This document shows, one piece after another, positions 37,946-46,971 of a stretch of 64,000 nucleotides of DNA. A program made the position numbers and the translations under genes. The stretch is from an uncultured Granulosicoccus sp. (GTDB lineage: Bacteria > Pseudomonadota > Gammaproteobacteria > Granulosicoccales > Granulosicoccaceae): the NCBI GenBank assembly GCA_947492525.1, contig CANLNQ010000019.1, positions 1-64,000 on the forward strand, given 5' to 3'. Every line of letters starts with the position of its first letter. Within the stretch, counting starts at the first letter, position 1. The notes below the pieces were generated by a model that did no database searches, was not told where the DNA came from, and saw only the letters and a program-made list of their open reading frames with translations.

Positions 37946-38173
37946 GACTTGCTCGCAGGTAGCCGTCCGGTCTGCGGGCCGAATCCCTCCGGGACTTGTT
38001 GCATGAATTCGATCTGGGCATGGCGTTCCACGTTCGTTTCATGAATAATCAATATTTGATCAATACACTGGTCGGCTCGGCACACGCATCGAGCCGGCTC
38101 CGCAAACCCGGGGCAGGGCGTGGAAGCGCTGCCGAATGTTCACCACCACATACATTCAGGAAATCCACCCATC

Positions 38174-39124
38174 ATGAAACACACGATCATCGCAGCCGCT
38201 ACGGCTCTTGCGGTCTCCTTGAGCCTGCCCGCTTCTGCCGAGTTCAAGCTTGATTCTCGTTACAAGGATGCCGACGGCGATCTGGTTGCCGACATTCCAG
38301 AGGCTTCCGAGCAGCTGGACCCCGGTACTCTGATCTTCGCCTACACACCCGTGGAAGACCCTGCGGTCTATGCCGAAGCCTGGAGCGACTTTCTGGATCA
38401 CATGAGCGAAGTGACTGGCAAGAAAGTGCAATTCTTTCCCGTGCAGTCCAACGCGGCGCAGATCGAAGCCATGCGAGCCGGTCGTCTTCATATTGCCGGT
38501 TTCAACACCGGATCCAATCCACTGGCAGTGGCCTGTGCCGGTTACCGCCCATTCACCATGATGGCCAGCGCAGATGGCTCCTATGGTTATGAAATGGAGA
38601 TCATCACCTATCCCGATTCCGGCATAGAGTCTGTCGAGGATATCAAGGGTGGCAAGCTTGCATTCACCTCCGAAACCTCCAACTCCGGTTTCAAGGCACC
38701 GTCGGCTATCCTGAAGGCCGATTACAGCATGGAAGCCGGTACGGATTTCGAGCCGGTTTTCTCCGGCAAGCACGACAATTCCATTCTGGGCGTGGCCAAC
38801 AAGGATTACCCGGCCGCTGCCGTGGCCAATTCGGTACTGAATCGCATGATCAGTCGAGACGTGGTGACTGCTGATCAGATCGTGTCCCTGTACAAGTCCC
38901 AGACCTTTCCGACCACCAGCTACGGTGTGGCCAATACGCTGAATGCCGAACTGCAGGACAAGATCAAGGAAGCCTTTTCGAGCTTTGACTGGGCCGGCAG
39001 CTCTTTGGAAGAGGAGTTCTCCAAATCGGGCGAAGCGCAGTTCGTGCCAATCACCTTCAAGAACGAATGGGAAGTCATTCGCAAGATCGACGACGCCAAT
39101 GGCGTTGAATACACCTGTCAGTAA
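38174..39124 (+). CDS. phnD: Phosphonate-type ABC transporter substrate-binding protein (PhnD family)
   Basis: This periplasmic binding protein has 316 residues from ATG 38174, with AGGAA 13 nt upstream. A Sec signal peptide (MKHTIIAAATALAVSLSLPASA) precedes the PhnD fold. Family marks are LIFAYTPVEDPAVYAEAW (strand and first ligand loop), MRAGRLHIAGFNTGSNP, and KLAFTSETSNSGFKAP. The pattern fits the PhnD/PtxB group that binds phosphonates, phosphite or hypophosphite; the actual ligand cannot be decided. It is the first gene of a four-gene importer cassette. The 289-bp upstream gap holds the purL hairpins and then AT-richer sequence that may contain a promoter. Confidence 0.88.
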   Translation: MKHTIIAAATALAVSLSLPASAEFKLDSRYKDADGDLVADIPEASEQLDPGTLIFAYTPVEDPAVYAEAWSDFLDHMSEVTGKKVQFFPVQSNAAQIEAMRAGRLHIAGFNTGSNPLAVACAGYRPFTMMASADGSYGYEMEIITYPDSGIESVEDIKGGKLAFTSETSNSGFKAPSAILKADYSMEAGTDFEPVFSGKHDNSILGVANKDYPAAAVANSVLNRMISRDVVTADQIVSLYKSQTFPTTSYGVANTLNAELQDKIKEAFSSFDWAGSSLEEEFSKSGEAQFVPITFKNEWEVIRKIDDANGVEYTCQ

Positions 39125-39160
39125 TCTTTCGATTCTTGCCAATGCGGGCCGGATACCTGT

Positions 39161-39967
39161 GTGTCCGGCCCTGCCTTTCGGAGCACCCACACTTTGCTAG
39201 AAGTCAGTCAACTTTCCAAGACCTATGCGGCAGGCGACAAGGCGCTGGATGACGTCAGTTTCTCGATTCCGGCGGGGCAGGTCGTCGGCCTGATCGGTCC
39301 GTCCGGAGCTGGCAAATCCACTCTGATTCGCTGCATCAATCGATTGGTGGAGCCCACCAGCGGCACGATCAGTCTGTCCGGCACCAACATCACCGGCATG
39401 TCCACAAGCGAGCTGCGCTCGGTACGTCGGCGAATCGGCATGATCTTCCAGGAATACGCCCTGGTGGAACGCCTGAGCGTCATGGAGAACGTCTTGTCAG
39501 GACGGTTGGGGTATGTGTCCTTCTGGCGTAGTTTCACACGGCATTATCCCAAGGCGGATGTGCAGAAAGCCTTCGCCTTGCTGGACAGAGTGGGTCTGAT
39601 CGATCACGCGAGCAAGCGTGCAGATGCGCTCTCTGGTGGCCAACGTCAGCGCGTGGGCATCGCACGAGCACTGGAGCAGGATCCCGAGCTGTTGCTGATC
39701 GATGAACCAACGGCGTCACTGGACCCGAAAACCTCGCGTCAGATCATGCGTCTGCTGCTGGAAATATGCAATGAACAACACTTGCCGGCCATCATCAACA
39801 TCCATGATGTGGTGCTGGCACGTCAGTTCACGGAGCGTCTCATCGGTCTGCAGGCCGGCCGCATCGTGTTCGATGGCTCACCGGCCGAGCTGACGGAATC
39901 GGTTCTCACCCGCATCTATGGGGAAGAGGACTGGACCACGCTCGATCACGAAACGGAAGCCGCCTGA
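39161..39967 (+). CDS. phnC: Phosphonate-type ABC transporter ATP-binding protein (PhnC)
   Basis: This cytoplasmic ATPase powers the importer. It has 268 residues from the GTG at 39161; a TTG at 39194 (starting [11 protein letters not shown], with GGAG 11 nt upstream) may be the true start. Walker [15 protein letters not shown]-loop [13 protein letters not shown], signature [15 protein letters not shown] and Walker [13 protein letters not shown] are all intact. A gap of 36 nt follows phnD and 3 nt precede the first permease gene. Confidence 0.92.
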   Translation: MSGPAFRSTHTLLEVSQLSKTYAAGDKALDDVSFSIPAGQVVGLIGPSGAGKSTLIRCINRLVEPTSGTISLSGTNITGMSTSELRSVRRRIGMIFQEYALVERLSVMENVLSGRLGYVSFWRSFTRHYPKADVQKAFALLDRVGLIDHASKRADALSGGQRQRVGIARALEQDPELLLIDEPTASLDPKTSRQIMRLLLEICNEQHLPAIINIHDVVLARQFTERLIGLQAGRIVFDGSPAELTESVLTRIYGEEDWTTLDHETEAA

Positions 39968-39970
39968 GTC

Positions 39971-40819
39971 GTGGCGGAAGTCAATGAAGGCGCTGCTGCG
40001 CCATCCGCGCGGTCGGATTACAGCCGCTATCCAGGCACATTCAAGCCACCGGCGATACTGATTCAGCGCGCCTGGCTGCGCCGTACGCTATGGATCGCGG
40101 CACTGGTCTGGCTGGTCCTGGCCCTGAGCACGATCGAGGTCAACTGGGTACGTGTGGCCGAGGGCATGGAACGTGGCTGGCGTTTCATCAAGGGATTTCT
40201 GACACCCGACTTCACCTCGCGCTGGAAGGATATATCGGCAGGGCTGGTCGAGAGTCTGACCATGACGATGACATCCACGGTGGCCGGTGTCCTGCTGTCG
40301 GTGCCCATCGGTATCGGGGCTGCCCGCAATGTCGCGCCCAGTGTTGTCTACTATCTGTGTCGCAGCATCATCGCGGTCTCCCGGTCCTTGCAGGAGATCA
40401 TCATCGCCATCCTGTTCGTGACCATGTTCGGCTTCGGACCGTTTGCCGGCTTCCTGACCCTGACATTCGCCACCATCGGGTTCATGGCCAAGCTGCTGGC
40501 AGAGGACATCGAAGACATCGACGAGAGTCAGACTGAGGCCGTCAGAGCCACGGGCGCCTCCTGGTTGCAATTGATCAATTACGCCGTGCAGCCACAGGTC
40601 ATGCCGCGTCTGATCGGGCTGTCGCTGTACCGCCTGGATATCAATTTCCGAGAGTCGGCCGTCATCGGCATTGTCGGTGCCGGTGGTATCGGCGCCACCT
40701 TGAACACGGCCATCGACCGTTACGAGTTCGATTCAGCCGGCGCCATTCTGCTGATCATCATATTCATCGTCATGCTGGCGGAATACTCCTCGGGCTTCGT
40801 CAGGAAGTGGGTGCAATGA
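39971..40819 (+). CDS. phnE: Phosphonate-type ABC transporter permease (PhnE), first copy
   Basis: This inner-membrane permease has 282 residues. It starts at a GTG three bases after the phnC stop. About six membrane helices are visible; the BPD_transp_1 coupling loop is seen in EAVRATGASWLQLINYAVQPQVMP. The end overlaps the start of the second permease gene by 4 nt (ATGA), so translation is probably coupled. Confidence 0.9.
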   Translation: MAEVNEGAAAPSARSDYSRYPGTFKPPAILIQRAWLRRTLWIAALVWLVLALSTIEVNWVRVAEGMERGWRFIKGFLTPDFTSRWKDISAGLVESLTMTMTSTVAGVLLSVPIGIGAARNVAPSVVYYLCRSIIAVSRSLQEIIIAILFVTMFGFGPFAGFLTLTFATIGFMAKLLAEDIEDIDESQTEAVRATGASWLQLINYAVQPQVMPRLIGLSLYRLDINFRESAVIGIVGAGGIGATLNTAIDRYEFDSAGAILLIIIFIVMLAEYSSGFVRKWVQ

Positions 40820-41625
40820 ACACGACCGATACCGTACCTGTCTGGCAACATCGCACCACCGGCAAGCGTCTGCTGATCTGGTTTGGCTGGCTGCTGCTGG
40901 TCGCTCTCTGTGTCTACAGCTGGCAGTTGATGACCAGGGACACCATCTGGGCCTTCGTTGCCGATGCGCCGCGGCAGGCTGCCGATCTGGGGTCACGCAT
41001 GTTTCCGCCACGCTGGAGCTATATCGAAAAACTCTGGATGCCGCTATGGGATACGCTCAATATCGCCACCTTGGGCACATTGCTCGGTGTCGTCATCGCG
41101 ATTCCCGTGGCATTTCTGGCCGCCAGCAACACGACGCCCAGCAAGGTGTTCGTCAGGCCTGTCGCGCTGTTCATCATCGTCGCATCACGCTCCATCAACT
41201 CCCTTATCTGGGCGCTGCTACTGGTATCGATCATTGGTCCGGGCTTGTTGGCGGGCATCGTGGCGATCGGTTTGCGCTCGATCGGCTTTGTGGCCAAGTT
41301 GCTGTACGAAGCCATTGAGGAGACCGACCGCTTGCAGATTGAAGCGGTGACGGCTACCGGGGCCTCGGGTGCACAGATACTGAACTACGGCATCGTGCCT
41401 CAGGTTCTTCCTGCCTTCTATGGCATCTCGGTCTTTCGCTGGGATATCAATATTCGCGAGTCAACCATTCTGGGTCTGGTCGGCGCCGGCGGTATCGGCG
41501 TGCAGTTGCAGGCCTCGCTCAATACCCTGGCATGGCCACAGGTGACGATGATATTCGTGGTCATTCTGGGTACGGTCGTGATCAGCGAGTGGGTGTCTGC
41601 CAGAGTGCGACACGCTATCATCTGA
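40816..41625 (+). CDS. phnE2: Phosphonate-type ABC transporter permease (PhnE), second copy
   Basis: From the ATG at 40816 the product is 269 residues; a GTG at 40807 is also in frame. It is clearly related to the first permease: EAVTATGASGAQILNYGIVPQVLP matches the coupling loop, and both share FRWDINIRES/YRLDINFRES. Two PhnE-like permeases per cassette are common and probably form a heterodimer. A heptamer repeat array begins two bases after the stop codon. Confidence 0.9.
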   Translation: MNTTDTVPVWQHRTTGKRLLIWFGWLLLVALCVYSWQLMTRDTIWAFVADAPRQAADLGSRMFPPRWSYIEKLWMPLWDTLNIATLGTLLGVVIAIPVAFLAASNTTPSKVFVRPVALFIIVASRSINSLIWALLLVSIIGPGLLAGIVAIGLRSIGFVAKLLYEAIEETDRLQIEAVTATGASGAQILNYGIVPQVLPAFYGISVFRWDINIRESTILGLVGAGGIGVQLQASLNTLAWPQVTMIFVVILGTVVISEWVSARVRHAII

Positions 41626-41626
41626 C

Positions 41627-41696
41627 GCTCACGGCTCACGGCTCACGGCTCACGGCTCACGGCTCACGGCTTTCGGCTTTCGGCTTTCGGCTTTCG
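41627..41696. repeat. Bipartite heptamer array: six GCTCACG then four GCTTTCG
   Basis: Ten uninterrupted 7-bp units begin immediately after the permease stop (41623-41625). The first six are GCTCACG, the last four GCTTTCG. The switch implies two separate slippage expansions of related seeds. Perfect unit identity suggests recent activity. Confidence 0.97.
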
Positions 41697-41800
41697 GCGT
41701 CGCACCTTGACGGTCGCTGACTTCAAGGCGCGATGTTCAAAGAGCACTACAGCCCCGCAGTCGTGACTGCCACGTTCAAACTATCGGAATCCTCGATCCC

Positions 41801-42724
41801 ATGTCAGACCCATCCCTGATCCACGGTAATGCGCCCACCGCGAATGATGCCGTAGCGCGCTATGAGAGCATTCAGCCGCGCCTGCCACAGGCCTCGTTTC
41901 CAGAGGAGTCCGTTTACCGGGCTCATCTTGAAGAGCTGTGCGACGAGTTCGATTGCTTCGTACTGGACGGTTTCGGGGTGCTGAATATCGGCGCCGATAC
42001 CGTGCCTGGCGCCGTGGATCGGGTGCTGGCACTCAGGGCTCGTGGCAAGCAGGTACGCGTACTGACCAATGGCGCCAGTTTTCCGGTCACGGTCACCTGC
42101 GCCAAATACCATCGCTGGGGCATGGACTTCGAACTCGAGCATGTCATCTCCAGCCGGGATGCATTGGCCAGAAACATGGTCGATCATTCCGACAAGCTGT
42201 GGGGCTTTGCAGCATTGCCGGGTTCCGAACTGCAGACGCTGGCACCCCGGAATGTGTTGCTGGAGGATGAGGCTGCCGATTACGAGCGCTGCGACGGTTT
42301 CGTTCTGCTCAGTGCAGGGAACTGGTCTGCGCAGCGACAGCAGATGCTCAAGGCCTCTCTGGCTGCAAACCCCAGGCCTGTGCTGGTTGGCAATCCGGAT
42401 CTTGTCGCACCACATCCATCGGGTTTGTCGCGTGAGCCCGGTCTGTACGCTCACGATATTGCCGATTGCCGCATGCTGATGCCGCAGTTCTTCGGCAAGC
42501 CTTTCGACAATGCCTTTGCCATCGTCAGGGAGGGGCTGGAGGGCATCGATCCACAGCGAATCGCCATGGTCGGGGATACCCTGCATACCGATATCCTGGG
42601 CGGTGCGCAGGCAGGCTGGCGCACCGTGCTGGTCACCGATCACGGCCTGCTCAAGGGGCTGGATGTGGAAGAGGCGATACAGCGTAGTGGTATCCGGCCG
42701 GACTTCATCATCCCGATCACCTGA
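41801..42724 (+). CDS. HAD-superfamily subclass IIA hydrolase (TIGR01459-like)
   Basis: This 307-residue cytoplasmic predicted phosphatase carries the HAD nucleophile motif as VLDGFGVLNIG (Asp56). The NagD-type subclass IIA cap begins GAVDRVLALRARGKQ, motif II is VLTNGAS, and motif IV is AMVGDTLHTDILGG, followed by AGWRTVLVTDHG. TIGR01459 relatives are uncharacterised; the substrate is unknown. It lies 175 bp after the phosphonate-type importer, in the same direction, so a role in handling an imported phosphorus compound is possible but unproven. Its stop lies in the first copy of a 42-bp repeat. Confidence 0.83.
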   Translation: MSDPSLIHGNAPTANDAVARYESIQPRLPQASFPEESVYRAHLEELCDEFDCFVLDGFGVLNIGADTVPGAVDRVLALRARGKQVRVLTNGASFPVTVTCAKYHRWGMDFELEHVISSRDALARNMVDHSDKLWGFAALPGSELQTLAPRNVLLEDEAADYERCDGFVLLSAGNWSAQRQQMLKASLAANPRPVLVGNPDLVAPHPSGLSREPGLYAHDIADCRMLMPQFFGKPFDNAFAIVREGLEGIDPQRIAMVGDTLHTDILGGAQAGWRTVLVTDHGLLKGLDVEEAIQRSGIRPDFIIPIT

Positions 42725-42846
42725 CGCGCCTGCAAGCAACACGGCTGACAGTGCTGGTCAATCTGACGCGACTGTAACCGACACGGCTGACAGTACTGTT
42801 CAATCTGACGCGCCTGTAACCGACACGGCTGACAGTGCTGCTCAAT
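42721..42846. repeat. Three 42-bp tandem repeats spanning the HAD gene stop codon
   Basis: Units at 42721-42762, 42763-42804 and 42805-42846 share CTGACGCGCCTGTAACCGAC then ACGGCTGACAGTGCTG and a closing TCAAT, with a few mismatches. The HAD stop TGA (42722-42724) is inside unit one and is copied in each unit. The 42-bp period is in frame (14 codons). Confidence 0.92.
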
Positions 42847-42912
42847 CCAGTGCCTGGCCGGTCACCGCGTGAAGAGTATCGCTCGACGTAATCGTCGGGC
42901 GAGCGGATCGCC

Positions 42913-45051
42913 TCAGGCTATCTGCAGATGCTCGACAATGGCGTCGATATCCATTTCCAGCTCGGAGGCAGTCTGGCTGGCAGCCAACAGCCATTCAAGC
43001 GTATCGGTTATCTGCTCGCGCTGTATCTCGCCTTCCTGCAATTGTCGATTGATGCGCTCGCGAGTCTCGTCCACCTGATTCTCCACCACCATGTCATCGC
43101 GCGAGCGTCCGGAGAAACTCGAGAGCACCATGGCGGGTGTCTTGTCTGAATGGTTCTCGACCGGACCGTAGCTGTTGCGCCACTCGATCAGGCGAGAGGC
43201 GATCAACTGAGCGTGGACCAGCAACGAGGCGGCGGACTGGGATTGCCAGCGCGTGCCGACCACGCCCAGCAGCCGGCGACAGGCATCTGCCGCACTGAGC
43301 AGTACATGCAGTTCCACACTGTAGTTGGCGCGGAATTCCTTCCAGTTGCGAATGATCTGGCTGGCGATGGTTTCTGACTCGAGAACCGTGGACAGTTCTC
43401 TGGCGTACTCTCCGGTCAGGCGCAGTTTTTCCCAGTCGGTTCGCAGGCCCTTGTAGCCCGGGCCCAGCGCGGCGCGATATTCGGTGTTGTTGACGAACAA
43501 TTCCCGAAATCGCATCACCTTGGCCAGCTGAGACAACAGGCGGCGATGCTCCTGAGTGAGGTTGGCAGGCTTGGAGACGCTGAACTCCATGAACTGTCGT
43601 CGGGCATTGAAATAACTCGCGCCGATCAGTTCCGGGTCATGCTCGAAATTGTCACCCAGCTCGGACATCAGACTCAGCAGTTGTGATTTGCCGGGTACCT
43701 TGTCCAGAATGAAATGCTCCTGCAGCGCCGCCAGTTCATCCTCGATCAGTCTGGCCTGATGCTGCGCACGACGCAGCTGGATGGTACTGTTGGCATAGCA
43801 CAGATCCCCGTGCCCGAATTGTTCCAGGGTGGGGGGAGCCTTGTCGATCAATTCGATGATGCCCGCCAGGCGAATCAATTCGCGGGCTGAGAGGTCGGGC
43901 AGGCGCAGCACATCCGAGATGGTCTTGCAGTGCAATCCCGAGGATACCGAGCGCGTCCACTTGCCTATCAGGTCCGGCAGCGTGGATAGCTGACGGAACT
44001 CGACATGGTCAAGCCCTTCAGCCGCGAGGCGGGCGGCATACTTGCGCAGGCTGGCCACATTGGTCTCGGGTAGCGTGATCCTTGCCAGCTCGCTTGTCTC
44101 GGGGTTGCTGGACGCCGAGGCATTGTTGGCCGCATCTGGCTGGTTGTAGTCCGGTATCAGCTGCAGTACGGCGTTGAGCTGTTCCAGGCTCTTGTTACCG
44201 GTAATGCTCATGGCCAGAGCCACATCGAAACGTGTGGGAATATCCGGTAGCTTGATCTCCGGTCTGTCGCTGCCGGTCGAGTGGATCAATGCTGCCGTAC
44301 CCAGAGCGGTCTCGTACTCCAGTGCCAGTGGCGGAATATCCTTGATGGCTTCTGCCAGCTGCTCGAAGAAGACGCTCAAGGGCTTGTGAATATCGTGATC
44401 AGGCAGTTGTACGGCAAAGCGTTGTTCGGCATGCATGACCAGCGCCTGATTGTATTCGGCGGAACCACCGGTCAGCCGGATTTCATAACGTTGCTGATCG
44501 GGTATGCGTACAAGCAATGCCGGAAAGAGCAGAATGGGCGCGCGTTGTCGGGTATTGGGCTGGCTTGCATTCGGCCAGCTGATGAAACCCGCCGCCAGGT
44601 AGAGCTGTCTGTCGCCCTTGTCCTTGATCAGGGCATTTTCCACGAGGATCTTCTTGCAACGGCGCAGCAGTTCGGGCGCATCGTGACACGTCTGCAGATT
44701 GCATCGATCCCTGCGTGCGCGCTCCGGCAGTGAATGAGCGGTCGGGTTGGGTGAAGAATCCGTAGCGGACTCCTCGGGCAACAGGTCCAGGAAACCGCCT
44801 TCCTGTGAGAGCACATCGGCCAGCGACAGTGGCGACTGCGGAAGCAGATCGATATCCGATTCCTGCCTGCCCCAGTCCAGCGCGCGATTCTCTCCCAGCG
44901 AAATCCTGTCGAGACGGCGCCGGGAGTGTCTGGAGCCGGACTGATTACCTTGCAAGACTTCCACGGTATGACGATCCACCTGGGCTGACGAAAAGGACAG
45001 GCCGGTACTTGACCCGGAACAACAGCTTGTCCGATTCAGGAATCGGGCCAA
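42913..45051 (-). CDS. DUF4011-like protein without helicase domain, unknown function
   Basis: A 712-residue open frame with no ATG near its beginning; the first possible start is a TTG at 45051 without a clear Shine-Dalgarno, and the N-terminal 100 residues are polar and low in structure. Residues about 125-215 resemble the DUF4011 domain at the N-terminus of very large superfamily I helicases: a basic helix RRCKKILVENALIKD, LYLAAGFISW (150-159), then RAPILLFPALLVR (170-182) and a strand with N201. Most of the rest is helical (LKGL/LRLTGEYARELS, LLSAADACRRLLGV). No Walker motifs or nuclease motifs are seen, so the helicase, Vsr and DUF3320 parts of that architecture are absent here. A single minus-strand gene between plus-strand neighbours. 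Family call is tentative. Confidence 0.6.
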   Translation of the reverse strand: MARFLNRTSCCSGSSTGLSFSSAQVDRHTVEVLQGNQSGSRHSRRRLDRISLGENRALDWGRQESDIDLLPQSPLSLADVLSQEGGFLDLLPEESATDSSPNPTAHSLPERARRDRCNLQTCHDAPELLRRCKKILVENALIKDKGDRQLYLAAGFISWPNASQPNTRQRAPILLFPALLVRIPDQQRYEIRLTGGSAEYNQALVMHAEQRFAVQLPDHDIHKPLSVFFEQLAEAIKDIPPLALEYETALGTAALIHSTGSDRPEIKLPDIPTRFDVALAMSITGNKSLEQLNAVLQLIPDYNQPDAANNASASSNPETSELARITLPETNVASLRKYAARLAAEGLDHVEFRQLSTLPDLIGKWTRSVSSGLHCKTISDVLRLPDLSARELIRLAGIIELIDKAPPTLEQFGHGDLCYANSTIQLRRAQHQARLIEDELAALQEHFILDKVPGKSQLLSLMSELGDNFEHDPELIGASYFNARRQFMEFSVSKPANLTQEHRRLLSQLAKVMRFRELFVNNTEYRAALGPGYKGLRTDWEKLRLTGEYARELSTVLESETIASQIIRNWKEFRANYSVELHVLLSAADACRRLLGVVGTRWQSQSAASLLVHAQLIASRLIEWRNSYGPVENHSDKTPAMVLSSFSGRSRDDMVVENQVDETRERINRQLQEGEIQREQITDTLEWLLAASQTASELEMDIDAIVEHLQIA

Positions 45052-45071
45052 AGTAACTTGGCATGTTTTTC

Positions 45072-45099
45072 AATGTACTGCATCTATCTAGTTGATCAA
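45072..45099 (-). promoter_or_regulatory. Possible promoter for the DUF4011-like gene
   Basis: On the minus strand TTGATC and TACATT are spaced 16 nt apart, in an AT-rich stretch about 20 nt ahead of the TTG start. Both boxes match four of six consensus bases. The predicted transcript leader would be very short. Confidence 0.28.
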
Positions 45100-45261
45100 G
45101 TACTAAAAGTATGAACAGGTAACATGAAAATTTGAAGTGTTACTGGTGTCTTGCGGGAATTTAGTTCTCCGGCAGATGTCCCAGATCCATCGAACCCGTT
45201 TCATACGTAACAAATTGGCGGGAAAAATGAATAAATATTTCAGTAACTTGAAGGGGGTGGA

Positions 45262-46227
45262 ATGCGAGACTGGATGAAGCTGGCAGGAATACGCAGCAGT
45301 GAGATTACCGATGAGAAGCTGTTCAGACAGCGGCGTCATCTGCTTCAGGCGTCAGCGGCAGCCGGGGTGACTGGCTTGATCGCACTTCCTGCCTCAGCTC
45401 AGGGAAAGCCCTTGGAACAGCCTGTCCTGAAGAGCGAGTTCAGTACGACTGAAGAACTCAGTTCGAAAGAGACCGTCACGACTTACAACAATTTCTACGA
45501 ACTGGGAACCGACAAGGGGGACCCGGTGCGATACGCGGATCGTCTCAAGACCGAGCCCTGGAGCGTGACCATCGATGGTGAGTGCGACAAGCCGGGTGTC
45601 TATACACTGGAAGACATACTCAAGCCCCACGCCATCGAAGAACGGATCTATCGCATGCGATGCGTCGAAGCCTGGTCGATGGTCATTCCGTGGAACGGCT
45701 TTTCTCTGGCTGATCTGATCAAGCGGGTTGAACCGAACTCCCGGGCGAAGTACGTGGCCTTCGAAACCGTGGTGCAGGATGATCTGCCCGGTATCAAGCG
45801 TAATGTGCTCGAATGGCCGTATCGGGAAGGCTTGCGCATGGACGAAGCCATGCATCCCTTGACCATGCTGGCCATGGGGATCTACGGCGAACAGATGCCG
45901 AACCAGAATGGTGCGCCGTTACGACTGGTGGTGCCGTGGAAGTATGGCTACAAGAGTATCAAGTCGATCGTTCGCATCAGCTTCATGGAAGAGCAGCCAC
46001 CAACGAGCTGGAACATGTCGGCGCCTCAGGAATACGGGTTCTACAGCAATGTGAATCCCGAGCGCAGTCACCCTCGCTGGAGTCAGGCGCGTGAGCGTCG
46101 CCTGTCGGGTGATACGGGTGGCTTGTCGGCCCTGTTCGCGTCGAAGTCCGATACCTTGTTCATGAACGGCTATGCCGATGAAGTGGCTGAGCTGTACGCC
46201 GGTATGGATCTGCAGAAGTTCCACTGA
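45262..46227 (+). CDS. msrP: Periplasmic methionine sulfoxide reductase, molybdopterin subunit MsrP
   Basis: MsrP repairs oxidised methionines in periplasmic proteins with electrons from MsrQ. The 321-residue protein starts at an ATG preceded by GGGGGTGGA. A twin-arginine signal (RQRRHLLQASAAAG, then ALPASAQ) directs Tat export of the folded cofactor-containing enzyme. The molybdenum-ligand cysteine is Cys134 in YRMRCVEAWSMVIPW, followed by the conserved ALAMGIYGE/PLRLVVPWKYGYKSIKS region of the sulfite-oxidase fold. msrQ follows after 60 nt, the usual operon. Confidence 0.95.
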   Translation: MRDWMKLAGIRSSEITDEKLFRQRRHLLQASAAAGVTGLIALPASAQGKPLEQPVLKSEFSTTEELSSKETVTTYNNFYELGTDKGDPVRYADRLKTEPWSVTIDGECDKPGVYTLEDILKPHAIEERIYRMRCVEAWSMVIPWNGFSLADLIKRVEPNSRAKYVAFETVVQDDLPGIKRNVLEWPYREGLRMDEAMHPLTMLAMGIYGEQMPNQNGAPLRLVVPWKYGYKSIKSIVRISFMEEQPPTSWNMSAPQEYGFYSNVNPERSHPRWSQARERRLSGDTGGLSALFASKSDTLFMNGYADEVAELYAGMDLQKFH

Positions 46228-46287
46228 CGTGAAGCGCAATATGATCAGGCATGTCCTGCGGGGCATGCAGACGCGGATTCGATTCGC

Positions 46288-46908
46288 GTGAGCAGTATGA
46301 TGCCGGCCGCAGTCGCCGACAGACTGCCTGCCCTGGGCTGGCAGTCTGTCGTGAAGCCATCGGTGTTCATCGCCTGCGCTGTGCCGTTTCTGCTGTTGTT
46401 GCAAGCCTTGTTCAGTGGGGCGCTGGGGCCCAATCCGATTGACGAACTGACGGACCGGACGGGTACTCTGGCGATCCGCATGCTGCTGATCAGTCTGGCA
46501 CTCACACCGCTGCGCGGCGTATTGAAGAAAACCTGGCCATTGAGGCTGCGCCGCATGCTGGGTCTGTTCGCGTTCTTCTACGCGTTCGTGCACGTGAGCA
46601 TCTATCTCGTGCTCGATCAGCAACTCGCGCTCGGCGCCATCTGGGAAGACTTGCTCGAGCGTCCCTACATCATGGCCGGTACGGTGGCCTTCCTGATCCT
46701 GATACCACTTGCGATGACCTCAACGCGTGGCATGGTCAGGCGTCTGGGGAAGCGCTGGCTTGCGCTGCACCGCGGGGTCTATCTGGCAGCCGCAGCGGTC
46801 GTGGTGCACTATGTGCTGCTGGCGAAGGGTGATCTTGTCGAACCCTTCGTGTATCTGGGCGTGCTGATGGTATTGCTGGGATACCGCTTCGTACGACTGC
46901 TGCGTTGA
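46288..46908 (+). CDS. msrQ: Haem-binding membrane subunit MsrQ
   Basis: MsrQ passes electrons from the inner membrane to MsrP. The product is 206 residues from the GTG at 46288; ATGs at 46297 and 46300 are alternatives. About six transmembrane helices of the ferric-reductase-like fold are visible, with haem-ligand histidines in FYAFVHVSIYLV, WLALHRGVYLAA and VVHYVLLAKG. An RRMLGLFAFFYAF segment is typical. It ends just before a bidirectional hairpin shared with mdh. Confidence 0.93.
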   Translation: MSSMMPAAVADRLPALGWQSVVKPSVFIACAVPFLLLLQALFSGALGPNPIDELTDRTGTLAIRMLLISLALTPLRGVLKKTWPLRLRRMLGLFAFFYAFVHVSIYLVLDQQLALGAIWEDLLERPYIMAGTVAFLILIPLAMTSTRGMVRRLGKRWLALHRGVYLAAAAVVVHYVLLAKGDLVEPFVYLGVLMVLLGYRFVRLLR

Positions 46909-46912
46909 AGCT

Positions 46913-46950
46913 CCTTGCCTGCTCCCGGTACCATCCGGGTGCAGGCAAGG
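46913..46950. terminator. Bidirectional hairpin between msrQ and mdh
   Basis: CCTTGCCTGC and GCAGGCAAGG form a perfect 10-bp outer stem, and CCCGG/CCGGG an inner stem. It lies in the 63-bp gap between two convergent genes, so it can serve both. No T-run on either side. Confidence 0.62.
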
Positions 46951-46971
46951 GGTCGGACCTGAGCGTATTGC

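Noticed and set aside
41627-42846. Repeat tracts considered as a CRISPR array
   Set aside because: Units are directly adjacent with no unique spacers, and no cas genes are nearby.
42510-42872. Alternative plus-strand frame over the HAD 3' end and 42-bp repeat
   Set aside because: It overlaps the conserved HAD motif IV region in another frame; the HAD frame is clearly the coding one.
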